The notes under the pieces are model-generated. The model was given only the letters and a program-made list of their open reading frames with translations. It was not told where the DNA came from and searched no databases. 64,000 bases of DNA from Caldilineaceae bacterium. GTDB lineage: Bacteria > Chloroflexota > Anaerolineae > Caldilineales > Caldilineaceae. This document shows positions 25,417-35,701 of this stretch, in pieces. How positions within the stretch are numbered: the stretch's first letter is position 1; each line of letters opens with the position of its first letter. Location of the stretch: NCBI GenBank assembly GCA_026645575.1, contig JAPKMW010000012.1:92352-156351 (forward strand), read 5' to 3'. A program made the translations under genes and the position numbers.

Positions 25417-28400
25417 TTAATTCCCACCTACACGTGACTCATCATTCTTGTTGATCTCAAACGCGGCCATGACCGCTTCTTCGCCGCTGAGACCTTGGGC
25501 AGTGACATGGGCAATGGCCTCCAGCACCCGCTTGTAGTCGCGCGGCATGACTTTGACGATCTTCGGTAGCAGTTCATCCCAGCGCAGCAGGACGCGCCAG
25601 CCCAGGTCGCTATTGGTGTAGTCGGCGTGGCGCTGGATCATCGCTTTGACTTCGGCAATTTCCTCGGCGTCGGTGAGGGTTTCCAGATCGACCATTTCGC
25701 GGTTGGTGCGGCGGGCAAAGTCACCGTGCCAGTCCACCACGTAGGCAATACCGCCCGACATGCCAGCGGCAAAATTGCGTCCGGTTTGGCCGAGGACGAC
25801 GACGCGCCCACCGGTCATATATTCACAGCCATGATCGCCCACCCCTTCGACTACGGCATGGACACCGCTGTTGCGCACGCCGAACCGTTCGCCGGCCATC
25901 CCGCGAATGTACGCTTCACCACTGGTGGCGCCATAGAGGGCCACATTGCCGATGATCACATTCTCTTCGGCGCGGAAGGTGGAGCCTTCGGGTGGGTAAC
26001 AGATCAGCTTGGCGCCGGACAACCCTTTCCCAAAGTAGTCATTGCCGTCACCTTCCAGTTCCAGGGTCATGCCTTTGGGCGTAAAGGCGCCAAAACTTTG
26101 ACCGGCCGAGCCTTTGAAATGCAGATGAATCGTATCTTCGGGCAGCCCCTCAACGCCATAGCGACGGGTGATCTCACTGCCCACCATGGTGCCGACCACG
26201 CGGTTGAGATTTTGGATCGGCACGGTGGCTTTGACCTTTTCGCCCCGCTCCAACGCCGGTTGACAGAGATCGAGTAGCGTCGTGCGATCGAGCGCTTTGT
26301 CCAGACCGTGGTCTTGCGGAATCTGGCAATATTGGCCGACATCTTCGCCCACGTTAGGTTTCCAGAGCAGCGGCGAGAGGTCGATGCCTTTGGCCTTCCA
26401 GTGTTGGATCGCCTGGCGGGCTTCCAGCTTGTCAACCCGTCCCACCATCTCGCTGACGGTGCGGAAGCCCAGTTTCGCCATGTACTCGCGCAACTCCTGG
26501 GCGATAAAGTACATAAAGTTGATGGCATATTCGGGCTTGCCATTGAACTTGGCGCGCAGGTCAGGATTTTGGGTCGCCACACCGACAGGACAGGTGTCGA
26601 GATGGCAAACGCGCATCATGATACAGCCGAGCGTCACCAGCGGACCGGTGGCAAAGCCAAACTCTTCGGCGCCCAGCAGCGCCGCAATCGCCACGTCGCG
26701 ACCGGTCTTGAGTTGGCCGTCGGTCTCCAGGGCGACGCGGCTGCGTAGATTGTTCAACACCAACGTCTGGTGGGTTTCGGCAATGCCCAGTTCCCAGGGC
26801 AGACCGGCGTGTTTGATGCTGGTCTGCGGTGAGGCGCCGGTGCCGCCATCGTGACCGCTGATCAGAATGACATCGGCATGACCTTTCGCCACACCAGCAG
26901 CGATGGTGCCGACGCCCACTTCCGAGACCAGCTTGACGCTGATGCGGGCGTAGTGGTTGGCGTTTTTGAGGTCATGGATCAATTCGGCCAGGTCTTCGAT
27001 GGAGTAAATATCATGGTGTGGGGGCGGCGAAATCAGCCCTACGCCGGGTGTCGAGTGACGGGTCTTGGCAATCCAGGGATAGACCTTGGCGCCAGGCAAT
27101 TGGCCGCCTTCGCCGGGCTTGGCCCCTTGCGCCATCTTGATCTGCAACTCTTTGGCATTGACCAGATAGAGGCTGGTGACGCCAAAGCGACCGGAGGCCA
27201 CCTGCTTGATCGCGCTGTTGCGCGAGTCGCCGTTGGGATCAAGGACGTAGCGGGCCGGGTCTTCGCCGCCTTCACCGGTGTTGCTGCGGCCGCCAATCCG
27301 GTTCATGGCAATGGCCAGCGTTTCGTGCGCTTCTTTGCTGATCGAGCCGTAGGACATGGCGCCAGTCTTGAAGCGCTTGACAATTGATTCAACTGACTCC
27401 ACCTCTTCGATCGGAATCGGGTTCTCGGCAAAGTGAAAGTCGAGCAGGGCGCGCAGGGTGCAGAACTCTTTCTCCTGGGCATTGACCAGCGCCGAGTATT
27501 CCTTGAAAGCGTTGTAGTTATTCGTGCGCGTCGCCAGTTGTAGCGTGTGAATGGTGCGCGGGTTGAAGAGATGGCGGTCGCCGTCGGCGCGCCACTGATA
27601 GTAGCCGCCGGGGATGAGGACATCAACCCCCTTGCCCCGTTCGGGGAAAGCACGCTGGTGACGCATCTTGACCTCTTCGTAGATCTGTTCGAGGCCAATG
27701 CCCTGGATGCGGGTTGGCGTCCAGGTGAAATATTTATCGACCAGCGCCTGGCTCAAGCCCAACGCCTCAAAGATTTGCGCGCCGCAGTAGCTTTGCAGAG
27801 TGGAAATGCCCATCTTGGAGAGGACCTTGACAACACCCTTGAGACTGGCCTTGATAAATTGGTATTTGGCCTTCTCGTAGGTGGTATCGGTCAGCAGACG
27901 CTGCTCGATCATGTCATGGATGGTCTCGTAGGCCATGTAGGGGTTGATGGCGGTGGCGCCATAGCCGATCAGTACGGAGAAGTGATGGACTTCGCGCGGC
28001 TCGCCTGATTCAACCACGAGCGCAACCTGGGTGCGGGTCTTTGCCCGAATCAAATGATGATGAAGACCGGCGGTGGCTAGCAGTGCCGGAATCGGCGCTA
28101 GTTCAGCCGTGACGCCCCGATCAGAGAGAATCAAGATGTTGACGCCGGTTTTGATCGCCTCATCCGCCTGGGCAAAAAGCTTGTCTAAGGCGCGTTCCAA
28201 CCCGGTTGCCCCCTCGTGAATGGGGAAGAGCATGGGCAAGGTCGCTACTTTGAAACCATCGCGGTTGAGGTGACGGATCTTCGCCAGATCTTCATTGGAC
28301 AGGATCGGATTCTTGAGCTTAATTTGGTGGCAATTTTCGGGCTTGGCGACGAGAATATTCTGCTCAGTGCCCATCATCACTTCCGTAGCGGTGACCAGTT

Positions 28401-30045
28401 CTTCACGAATGGCATCCAGCGGCGGATTGGTGACTTGCGCAAACAATTGGCGGAAGTAACTATAGAGCAGTTGCGATTGGTCGGAAAGCACCGCGACTGG
28501 CGCATCATCGCCCATTGCACCCAGCGCTTCGACGCCGTTCTTTGCCATCGGCGCCATCAAGACACGGAGCGTTTCAAAGGTGTAGCCAAAGGCGTGTTGA
28601 CGCTGCAATACTTGGGTGTGTGAATCGGGTTCAGCAATACCAGGCGCCGCCGGAATATCATTCAGGCTCACCAAGTATTTATCCAGCCATTCGCGATAAG
28701 GGTGTTCGTTGGCGTAGGCATTTTTGATCTCTTCGTCGGCAATGATACGCCCCTCCACCGTATCGACCAGGAACATACGGCCCGGTTGCAGGCGGCTCTT
28801 CTGTAAAATATTTTCCGCCGGAATGTCCAGCACGCCCACTTCGGAAGCCATGACGACCATGTCGTCCTTGGTGACATAGTAGCGGGAAGGACGGAGGCCA
28901 TTGCGATCTAACACGGCGCCGACGACGGCGCCATCGGTGAAGACAATCGAGGCCGGACCATCCCACGGTTCCATGAGGGTGCTGTGATATTCGTAGAAGG
29001 CTTTCTTGGCGTCGCTCATGCTCTCGTGGTTGGACCACGGTTCGGGAATCATCATCATGACGGCATGGGGTAAGGATCGACCGGCCAAGTGCAAAAATTC
29101 GAGCGAGTTATCAAACATAGCGCTGTCACTGCCGTCGGGGTCGATGATCTGCTGCGTCACTTTGGGCATATCGGCGCCAAAGAGATCACTCTGCATCACC
29201 GACTGGCGAGCGTACATCCAGTTAACATTGCCGCGCACGGTGTTGATTTCGCCGTTGTGAATCAGGAAGCGATTGGGGTGGGCGCGCTCCCAACTGGGGA
29301 AGGTGTTGGTGCTGAAGCGGGAGTGAACGACGGCAATGGCGCATTCGACATCGGGATCGAGCAGGTCCGGGTAGTAGCTGACCACCTGCTCCGACATCAA
29401 CATGCCTTTGTAGACAATGGTGCGGCTGGAGAGGCTGGCGACATAGAAGAGGCGGCCATGTTCGTTGTGATTATTATAGCGGATGTATTGCTCAACCCGC
29501 TTGCGGATGACATAGAGTTTGCGTTCAAAGGCCAGGGGGTCGCTGCCGATCAACTTATCCGGGTTGCAACCAATAAAGACTTGGCGCATCCAGGGTTCGG
29601 CGCTTTTGGCCGAATCGCCGATAAGGCTGTTATCGGTGGGCACATCGCGCCAGCCAAGGACGGTCTGCCCTTCTTCCTGTACAATCTCTTCCAAATGATG
29701 CTCAAAATGGTGACGCAACTTGGCATCTTTGGGCAGAAACAACATGCCGACGCCATACTCACCAGCGGCGGGCAGGGCAAAGCCGTGTTCAGTTGCCACC
29801 CGCGCAAAGAACTTGTGGGGCAGTTGGAGCAAAATACCAGCCCCGTCACCGGTGTTTGCTTCGGCGCCACAGGCGCCACGATGGCTAAGATGTTCGAGGA
29901 CGGTGAGCGCCTGGCGGACAATGGCGTTCGATCGTTTCCCTTTGACATTGACCACAAAACCGACGCCACAAGCATCATGCTCATACTGGGGATCATACAA
30001 CCCTTGTTTCGGCGGCAACCCACCCGTATTCTGTGTAATCGCCAT
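25417..30045 (-). CDS. gltB: Glutamate synthase large subunit
   Basis: 1542 residues, full length. It converts glutamine plus 2-oxoglutarate to two glutamates. The glutaminase domain begins at Cys 26 within [12 protein letters not shown], so a short propeptide is removed to expose the catalytic Cys. The FMN/synthase half contains the [3Fe-4S] ligands [15 protein letters not shown], preceded by [18 protein letters not shown]. The C-terminal GXGXG beta-helix is seen in [18 protein letters not shown] and [24 protein letters not shown] 30045 is chosen over the longer frame because AGGAG precedes it and the family N-terminus follows. It is upstream of the Rpn-family and gltD genes on the minus strand. 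Confidence 0.95.
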   Translation of the reverse strand: MAITQNTGGLPPKQGLYDPQYEHDACGVGFVVNVKGKRSNAIVRQALTVLEHLSHRGACGAEANTGDGAGILLQLPHKFFARVATEHGFALPAAGEYGVGMLFLPKDAKLRHHFEHHLEEIVQEEGQTVLGWRDVPTDNSLIGDSAKSAEPWMRQVFIGCNPDKLIGSDPLAFERKLYVIRKRVEQYIRYNNHNEHGRLFYVASLSSRTIVYKGMLMSEQVVSYYPDLLDPDVECAIAVVHSRFSTNTFPSWERAHPNRFLIHNGEINTVRGNVNWMYARQSVMQSDLFGADMPKVTQQIIDPDGSDSAMFDNSLEFLHLAGRSLPHAVMMMIPEPWSNHESMSDAKKAFYEYHSTLMEPWDGPASIVFTDGAVVGAVLDRNGLRPSRYYVTKDDMVVMASEVGVLDIPAENILQKSRLQPGRMFLVDTVEGRIIADEEIKNAYANEHPYREWLDKYLVSLNDIPAAPGIAEPDSHTQVLQRQHAFGYTFETLRVLMAPMAKNGVEALGAMGDDAPVAVLSDQSQLLYSYFRQLFAQVTNPPLDAIREELVTATEVMMGTEQNILVAKPENCHQIKLKNPILSNEDLAKIRHLNRDGFKVATLPMLFPIHEGATGLERALDKLFAQADEAIKTGVNILILSDRGVTAELAPIPALLATAGLHHHLIRAKTRTQVALVVESGEPREVHHFSVLIGYGATAINPYMAYETIHDMIEQRLLTDTTYEKAKYQFIKASLKGVVKVLSKMGISTLQSYCGAQIFEALGLSQALVDKYFTWTPTRIQGIGLEQIYEEVKMRHQRAFPERGKGVDVLIPGGYYQWRADGDRHLFNPRTIHTLQLATRTNNYNAFKEYSALVNAQEKEFCTLRALLDFHFAENPIPIEEVESVESIVKRFKTGAMSYGSISKEAHETLAIAMNRIGGRSNTGEGGEDPARYVLDPNGDSRNSAIKQVASGRFGVTSLYLVNAKELQIKMAQGAKPGEGGQLPGAKVYPWIAKTRHSTPGVGLISPPPHHDIYSIEDLAELIHDLKNANHYARISVKLVSEVGVGTIAAGVAKGHADVILISGHDGGTGASPQTSIKHAGLPWELGIAETHQTLVLNNLRSRVALETDGQLKTGRDVAIAALLGAEEFGFATGPLVTLGCIMMRVCHLDTCPVGVATQNPDLRAKFNGKPEYAINFMYFIAQELREYMAKLGFRTVSEMVGRVDKLEARQAIQHWKAKGIDLSPLLWKPNVGEDVGQYCQIPQDHGLDKALDRTTLLDLCQPALERGEKVKATVPIQNLNRVVGTMVGSEITRRYGVEGLPEDTIHLHFKGSAGQSFGAFTPKGMTLELEGDGNDYFGKGLSGAKLICYPPEGSTFRAEENVIIGNVALYGATSGEAYIRGMAGERFGVRNSGVHAVVEGVGDHGCEYMTGGRVVVLGQTGRNFAAGMSGGIAYVVDWHGDFARRTNREMVDLETLTDAEEIAEVKAMIQRHADYTNSDLGWRVLLRWDELLPKIVKVMPRDYKRVLEAIAHVTAQGLSGEEAVMAAFEINKNDESRVGGN

Positions 30046-30289
30046 AGCTCTCTCCTTCACCTTCTCTGATGTGACGAACTTCCCGAAGTGTTCAGTTGCG
30101 ACAATGACTACCGCGCTGCACGCATGGCAGTAATCGTTTTCCTTTAACAAGCATTCCACCCTTCATGCCGTAGCGTGTCGCCCATAAAACGCCAATTTTT
30201 CAAGGAGTGGACAATCAGATAGCAACTGAACCGACTTTGCGTTTGTTAAAAACAAGCATTATGAAATCGCGAGTAGCTCAAGCTTTGGC

Positions 30290-30358
30290 GGCTTACACAT
30301 CTTTTGGTATACCAAATCTGTATGATATACAAAAAGAAGGGCAGCCAAGGTGTAAGCC
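30290..30358. repeat. Nested palindromes with a motif shared with 48546-48572
   Basis: GGCTTACAC (30290-30298) pairs with GTGTAAGCC (30350-30358); inside is the perfect palindrome TTTGGTATACCAAA (30303-30316) followed by ATACAAAAAGAAGGG. A shorter version of the inner segment occurs upstream of the eighth array gene, a paralogue of the first. Confidence 0.7.
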
Positions 30359-30417
30359 ACCCTAGCCACCCTACATCGCGTGGCAATCAATCTATTGTAC
30401 TTTCCTGGGGACGCCAG

Positions 30418-30448
30418 TTGGGTATCGGAATTTAGTATACTATATAAT
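30418..30448 (+). promoter_or_regulatory. Possible sigma-70-like promoter of the GT array
   Basis: TATAAT at 30443-30448 is a consensus -10 box in an AT-rich stretch; a weak TTGGGT at 30418-30423 gives a 19-base spacer. It would leave a leader of about 215 bases before the GTG at 30672. Chance occurrence is possible. Confidence 0.3.
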
Positions 30449-30671
30449 TTACAATCGGTAAATATTGTGAAATTATACACGAAGTCGCAATTTTAGCGCA
30501 AATGGCTATTGCACACAAATTGGAGTAAGGATGATCGCACTTTTGCACATTATTCCGGTCTGTAATTGTGGGATTCCTCGAAAGCGCGTTATGATTGGGC
30601 AAGAATCGCTTATCGTCGGGGCATGATATGTTATGCCACACTAGTTTTTATGCATTGAAGGAATTGGGTTT

Positions 30672-33044
30672 GTGCAGAGTTCTCCATCGTTGCGGCGCTT
30701 CCCGATAAACCGCTGGGGGTTGGTGGTGGCGCTGGTTGGACTGCTGGCGGTCGCCTTTTGGGTGCGCTGGCAGTATGTGCGCCAGGTGAGTCTGGATGTT
30801 GATGAATTTACCACGCTCTGGGCGGCGCGCCGGATTTTAGAAGCGGGCATTCCTAGTATGCCGAGTGGTGTCATCTACACGCGCGGCTTGCTCAATATGT
30901 ATATCACTGCGCTCTTTGGCGCCATCGGCGGCTTAACCTATACGGTTGGACGCTTGCCAAGTGTTTTCTTTGGACTGTTGACCATTGCCACCGTTTTTCA
31001 CTTGGGACGACGCGCCTGGGATTGGCGGGTGGGTTGGCTGGCGGCACTGGCCTTGGCCTTGATTCCTGAAACCATAAAATGGGACAGCAGCGCCCGCTTT
31101 TATGCGCAACTGGTCTTCTTTGCCCTGTTAACCTTGTGGAGCGCCTTTGCCCTAGCTAGGATGGATGAAAAGGCGCAACAGCAACCACGTACAGTCTGGC
31201 GCGCCCATCTGCGCTTTGCCCTCTGTTTTGTCCTGGCGCTCTTTTCCCAGGAAGAGACCATTCTGCTCTACCCAGCATTGCTAGTCGGGCTATGGTGGTG
31301 GCGCGGCTGGCGTTACTTTCTGCAACCAGCGACGATCATGGCGCACCTGATCTGTCTGGTGGCAATGGGCTTGCGCTATCTTTTTGAGATTTTCGGCCAA
31401 CCCGGTTATTTTACCGCCGTACAGACACACAAAAGTTATATCGACCCAGCCATTAGTTGGTATGCGATTGACCAACTGTTTTTGCCCCTATTGCCCCAGC
31501 TTTGGCTGCTCTTTTTGCCGGTAGCGTTGCTGATTACCCTGATACAACTAGCAAAAGTCCAGCGGCAACCCCGCTCCTTACCAGCGTTTCACCAGGCAAC
31601 ACTCTTTTTTCTACTCAATTTTCTGATTGTCGCCTCCTTTTTGATTTTCGTAGTCGGCGTCAACTGGCATGACAAACGCTTCGGCTTGATGATCCAGCCG
31701 TGGTGGTTGCTGGCCGGGGCTGCGGGTGCGATCTGGTTACTGGACAGGGTGACAACGCACTGGTCGTGGCGCGCAGTAACAACGATAGCTTTTTCCTTGC
31801 TCATCGTGTGGCCGCTCTGGCCGATGGCGCAACGGCTGGTGGCGCGACCCGGGGAAGGCTACGATGCGGTTTTCGCCTATGTCGCCGCCCAGCGCCAAAC
31901 CGAAGATGTGGTGATGACGCCGCAGCCGCCGGCCTGTGTTTTCATTTTGGGTCAGCCCTGTGACTATTACGCCAGAGAACGCGGCTATGAACCCTACACG
32001 ATTGAACGTAATGGCGTGCTGGTGGATCGCTGGTCGGGCGCGGAACTGCTAGAGACGGCGACCCAACTGGAAACGGTGGTGCGGCAGGCGCCGCGGGTCT
32101 GGTTTGTTACCGATCGCGAACGGTTGGCGAAACGGTATAATGCCGAGTTTCTGCGCATGATCGTCGAACAGTTTGATGTCGCCTATGAGGAACGCGAAGT
32201 GCTGGCGCTCCTGGCAACAGGGTGGCAGGAACTGCCGGTCTACACGGTGCAGCGTACCCCCAACAGACCGGTGCAAATCGGGCCGATGAATTTAGTCAAC
32301 TGGGCGCGTACCACGCCTACCTCTGGTGAACCGCTCCAGACCATGCTCTTCTGGCAACTGAGCGCGGCCATCGATGAACCGGTTCACACGTCGCTCCAAC
32401 TGGTGCGTAGTGATGGGGTGCGCATTTCCCAAGCCGATGGCGCACCGACCGATGGCCTGGTCGCCACTGATGACCACCCGCTGGTGCCGCTGCCCGACTA
32501 CAAAGTGATGCTCTTGCCAGCGGATTTGGCGCCCGGTCATTACCGGCTGGAAGTGGTGGCTTACGCCGTCGCGACCCATGAACCGCTGGCCGATCCGGTT
32601 GCGGTGGATTGGTTTACCCTTGGCCCGCGCCCGGCGACACCAACGCAGGAGAGCGCTGTCCAGTGGCAGAATGGGCTGCACCTGTTGGGCCATGATGATT
32701 TACCGGCCAGCTTGACGCCGGCAACCGCTTTTGTGGTGCGGCTGCTCTGGTCAACCGCGGCGCCCATTGCCGACGATTATACCGCCTTTGTTCATCTTTT
32801 AGGGCCAGACGGGGCAATTGTGGCGCAGAATGATCGACGCCCGCTGGATGGCTTCTACCCGACCAGCGGCTGGACGGTGGATGAGTCGGTGGAGGATTTT
32901 TATGAGCTGACCTTGCCGGCACAATTGCCGTCGGGGGGGTATCGGCTGCTGGTGGGTTGGTATCAACCGGCGACCAACGAACGGCTCCGCTTAGCGGATA
33001 GCCGCGACGCATTGGAAGTAGCGCGCTGGGTGGTGCAGCCATGA
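30672..33044 (+). CDS. GT39/ArnT-like membrane glycosyltransferase, array gene 1
   Basis: 790 residues. The N-terminal part (to about 430) has some ten hydrophobic segments; the first periplasmic loop carries SLDVDEFTTLWAARR, the Asp-Glu pair expected of GT-C (ArnT/Pmt, polyprenyl-phosphate-sugar using) transferases. A soluble portion follows, then two beta-sandwich domains at about 530-655 and 663-785. The second shows the array's tail signature YTAFVHLLGPDGAIVAQND and LPSGGYRLLVGWYQP. The start is GTG with AAGGAA upstream. Gene 2 overlaps by ATGA. It is a close paralogue of gene 8 (48609-50987): both have VDEFTTLWAA and MPSGVxYTRGLL. It probably transfers a sugar from a lipid carrier outside the membrane; acceptor unknown. 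Confidence 0.78.
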   Translation: MQSSPSLRRFPINRWGLVVALVGLLAVAFWVRWQYVRQVSLDVDEFTTLWAARRILEAGIPSMPSGVIYTRGLLNMYITALFGAIGGLTYTVGRLPSVFFGLLTIATVFHLGRRAWDWRVGWLAALALALIPETIKWDSSARFYAQLVFFALLTLWSAFALARMDEKAQQQPRTVWRAHLRFALCFVLALFSQEETILLYPALLVGLWWWRGWRYFLQPATIMAHLICLVAMGLRYLFEIFGQPGYFTAVQTHKSYIDPAISWYAIDQLFLPLLPQLWLLFLPVALLITLIQLAKVQRQPRSLPAFHQATLFFLLNFLIVASFLIFVVGVNWHDKRFGLMIQPWWLLAGAAGAIWLLDRVTTHWSWRAVTTIAFSLLIVWPLWPMAQRLVARPGEGYDAVFAYVAAQRQTEDVVMTPQPPACVFILGQPCDYYARERGYEPYTIERNGVLVDRWSGAELLETATQLETVVRQAPRVWFVTDRERLAKRYNAEFLRMIVEQFDVAYEEREVLALLATGWQELPVYTVQRTPNRPVQIGPMNLVNWARTTPTSGEPLQTMLFWQLSAAIDEPVHTSLQLVRSDGVRISQADGAPTDGLVATDDHPLVPLPDYKVMLLPADLAPGHYRLEVVAYAVATHEPLADPVAVDWFTLGPRPATPTQESAVQWQNGLHLLGHDDLPASLTPATAFVVRLLWSTAAPIADDYTAFVHLLGPDGAIVAQNDRRPLDGFYPTSGWTVDESVEDFYELTLPAQLPSGGYRLLVGWYQPATNERLRLADSRDALEVARWVVQP

Positions 33045-35701
33045 CCAAGCAGAGAACAAAAACACCCTGGTGGGTTGGTCTGGGGTTGTTGCTGGTGATT
33101 GCGCTCAACCTCGGCGGCAATCTCTATTGGCTTGACCGGAATGTCGTGCAAATCGGGCGCGATGCGAGTGGGCATCTGGAGCGGACAGCGCAAATTGCCA
33201 CCTTGCTGGAGGAAATTACCCCACAGACACTGTTCCAGGCGTTAACTTATACGGATTATCGACCACCGGCGCTTTATCTGGCGGCGCAACCATTTTATGC
33301 GTTGCTGGGACGCACGATGGACAGTGCGCAGTTGACCAATGTGGTGTTGATGGCGGCGATTCTGGTGTTGACCTACCTGTTGGCAAGTCAGATTGTCAAT
33401 CCAGTGATGGCGCTGCTGGCGACGGCGATGACGGCCTTTTTGCCGATCTTGATGGGGATGTCGCGGCTCTACTATACAGAAAATTTCCTGACAACGGTGA
33501 TTCTGCTCAATTTGCTGGCGCTGGTGAAAAGTGATAGCTTTCAGCGGCGCAGGTGGGCCTTGCTTTGGGGCATAACACTGGGGCTGGCGCTGCTGGTGAA
33601 GTGGACAGCGCCGATTTATATTTTGTTACCGACAGTGTTTGTGCTGCGAGAGACGCTACGCACAGTGACGACAAAGGTGAAAGTCCATTGGGCGTTACGT
33701 AACCGCTTACCCCTCCCTAGCCCTCCCCAGCTTCGGAAGGGAACGGTTAGCGGCCAGACCGCTCCTCCCCCAGGTTGGGGGCGGTTAGGAGGGGGTGGCT
33801 CTGTCATTACGTTGCAACTTCTGCTGGCGGTTGTCGGTGCGGTCATTATTGCCATGTTGGTCTATCTCCCCAACCGCACAATAATGCAAGAATTTTTGTT
33901 AGGCGATTGGATCGCGGTTGGCTGGGTTGTTTTATGGACGCTCTTTTTCTATTGTTATGCTCAGCCGCGCACAGTCATCAACAACCTCTTGACGGCGCTC
34001 TGGTTGGGGGTGGCACTGGCGAGTTTTTGGTATCTGCCGCGCATTGATTTTTTGACACGATTGAATGATGTTGCTTTTGGCACGGATCGCGGTACGCAAG
34101 AGGCGTTCGACCTCTGGCGGCTGACGAACTACACCCGCTACTTTCTCTACTTGGGACGTGAACATCTGGGGTTGTTGCCGGCGCTGTTGATTTTGCCGGT
34201 GGGGCTGTTCCCCTGGCTTAAACGAGCGCATGAATGGCGGAAAGCCCGACCGGGCATTGTGCTGCTATGGAGTGTACTGCTTTCCACCTATCTCTTCTTG
34301 ACGCCGCTGGCCCAGGCGACGGAACGTAACTTGACGCCAATTCTACCCATTTTGGCGATTTTGCTGGCCGATGCGTTGCGGGATTATCCCCGTTGGTTGG
34401 CGGGTACGGTTGGTGTGACCTGGGTGGGTGTACTACTTTTGCAATTTGGTCTCTATACCTTCGATGCGGCACGGCCTTGGCAACAAAGCACGGCAACCTT
34501 GTGGGCCAGGAGTGAATACCTGGTGCAGCCGGCTAGTGGCGTGACGAATCCTGGGTATGCCATTGCACCGGATGTCTTTGCCACGATTCTTACCAATTCG
34601 CCATATCGTAGTAAAGACTTTAGTCTTTACACCGGAGAAAAGACTAAAATCTTTACTACGGAGGAAGTGAAACCGCTGACGCTGGGCATGTTGATCGACA
34701 GTTGGGAGATCCATCGCGGTTCGTTCCGCTATCTAATTGCCGAGCAGAAATTGCCCATTGAGTTAATGGCACTAACGGAAGCAAGCAGCCGTGGCTGGAG
34801 CGAGTTAATGCAAAATCAGTGGGTGCTACTCAAGGAAGGTGACAATAGTCAGGTGGCGGCGCCGGGGCAGGCGCTGTTACAACGAATTGGGGATGGTGAT
34901 CCACTCTTCACCCAACTTTATCAGGAGGTGAAACGCTACCCTTTGCCCAGTGGCGAGACGGCGGTTCTCTATTACCGTTCCGTTGGTTCACCCCGCCCGC
35001 AAGATTTTCCCGTCCTTTTGATCGAGACAGCGACGATTGCTGACGCGCTCAACGCCTGGTGGCAACCTGGTGCAACCCTCTTCTTCTCCGATGCGGATGT
35101 TGCCACCTGGGTGGGCATTCACGACCTGGCGGCTGACCGTATTCTCATTCCGCAAGCGGATGGTGAGAGCGCCGAAAGTTTGTTGGCAGAGACAACGGGT
35201 ATGATCTTTGCCGTGACCCGGTACGACACGCAGCAAGTACATGACTACCTGAGCGCAACCAGCGACTACGTCCAGGGCGCAGGGGATGGTGAATTTAAGC
35301 TGGCGCTCTTCTGGCGAGGCACCCAACCGCTCACTGCGTTGCCGGTGGCGGCAACTTGGGGCGATGTGCAAATCACTGAATTGCGCACCCTCACACCAGC
35401 GGTAGCCGGGTCGGTGCTGCCGGTAGAGATGACGGCAACTGGGCAGACCGATGGCACGCGCAAAGTATCGGTGCGGTTGGTGGATGAGAGCGGTGCGGTG
35501 GTGGCGCAGGCGGATACGGCGCTTACGGATCGGATGCGGGTTATGCTCTTTGCACCACAGACCAAAACGCCGGGCAACTATACGATTGCCGCAATCCTCT
35601 ATGACCCCAACACGTTGCAACCATTTCTGGATCTTCAGCAGCGGGAGTTGGTTCCACTGACACCCATTCAACTGCAAGCAGGGAGCAAGAGTCGCGAATG
35701 A
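33041..35701 (+). CDS. GT39-like membrane glycosyltransferase, array gene 2
   Basis: 886 residues with about ten membrane segments. The first loop has QIGRDASGHLERTAQ (Asp in the GT-C catalytic place) and later RPPALYLAAQPFYALLG, typical of GT39. A single beta-sandwich tail starts near residue 772 (VSVRLVDESGAVVAQAD, PGNYTIAAILYDP). Two repeat insertions are translated in frame: residues about 222-254, a Pro/Gly-rich stretch with SPPQLRKG and PPPGWGRLGGGG in the middle of the membrane part, and residues about 522-540 (RSKDFSLYTGEKTKIFTT) in the soluble part. Both coincide with palindromic DNA (33708-33802 and 34607-34660). Overlaps genes 1 and 3 by ATGA, so the three are translationally coupled. 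Confidence 0.75.
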   Translation: MTKQRTKTPWWVGLGLLLVIALNLGGNLYWLDRNVVQIGRDASGHLERTAQIATLLEEITPQTLFQALTYTDYRPPALYLAAQPFYALLGRTMDSAQLTNVVLMAAILVLTYLLASQIVNPVMALLATAMTAFLPILMGMSRLYYTENFLTTVILLNLLALVKSDSFQRRRWALLWGITLGLALLVKWTAPIYILLPTVFVLRETLRTVTTKVKVHWALRNRLPLPSPPQLRKGTVSGQTAPPPGWGRLGGGGSVITLQLLLAVVGAVIIAMLVYLPNRTIMQEFLLGDWIAVGWVVLWTLFFYCYAQPRTVINNLLTALWLGVALASFWYLPRIDFLTRLNDVAFGTDRGTQEAFDLWRLTNYTRYFLYLGREHLGLLPALLILPVGLFPWLKRAHEWRKARPGIVLLWSVLLSTYLFLTPLAQATERNLTPILPILAILLADALRDYPRWLAGTVGVTWVGVLLLQFGLYTFDAARPWQQSTATLWARSEYLVQPASGVTNPGYAIAPDVFATILTNSPYRSKDFSLYTGEKTKIFTTEEVKPLTLGMLIDSWEIHRGSFRYLIAEQKLPIELMALTEASSRGWSELMQNQWVLLKEGDNSQVAAPGQALLQRIGDGDPLFTQLYQEVKRYPLPSGETAVLYYRSVGSPRPQDFPVLLIETATIADALNAWWQPGATLFFSDADVATWVGIHDLAADRILIPQADGESAESLLAETTGMIFAVTRYDTQQVHDYLSATSDYVQGAGDGEFKLALFWRGTQPLTALPVAATWGDVQITELRTLTPAVAGSVLPVEMTATGQTDGTRKVSVRLVDESGAVVAQADTALTDRMRVMLFAPQTKTPGNYTIAAILYDPNTLQPFLDLQQRELVPLTPIQLQAGSKSRE
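33708..33802. repeat. Palindromic GC-rich repeat inside array gene 2
   Basis: CCCTCCCTAGCCCTCCCC on the left is imperfectly complementary to the GCGGTTAGGAGGGGG side on the right, and the core CCCCCAGGTTGGGGG (33767-33781) recurs at 38623-38637 in array gene 4. The insertion keeps the frame open and adds about 32 Pro/Gly-rich residues. Confidence 0.8.
34607..34660. repeat. 22-bp inverted repeat (GTAGTAAAGACTTTAGTC element) inside array gene 2
   Basis: Arms 34607-34628 and 34639-34660 pair with one mismatch around a 10-base loop. The same arm sequence occurs at 44100-44192 in array gene 6. It is translated in frame as RSKDFSLYTGEKTKIFTT. Confidence 0.88.

Larger units (their letters stand above)
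30046..30671. other. Long intergenic region between gltB and the glycosyltransferase array
   Basis: 626 bases between divergent transcription units. It contains a nested palindromic segment at 30290-30358, an AT-rich stretch around 30430-30480 and no convincing gene. Both the gltB promoter and that of the GT array should lie here. Small open frames (30259-30480, 30432-30641, minus) have no recognisable content. Confidence 0.6.

Noticed and set aside
25627..30069. Large plus-strand ORFs opposite gltB
   Set aside because: They are antisense shadows of a GC-rich conserved gene with no family features.
30046..30159. 38-residue N-terminal extension of GltB
   Set aside because: The family propeptide and a good Shine-Dalgarno fit the ATG at 30045.
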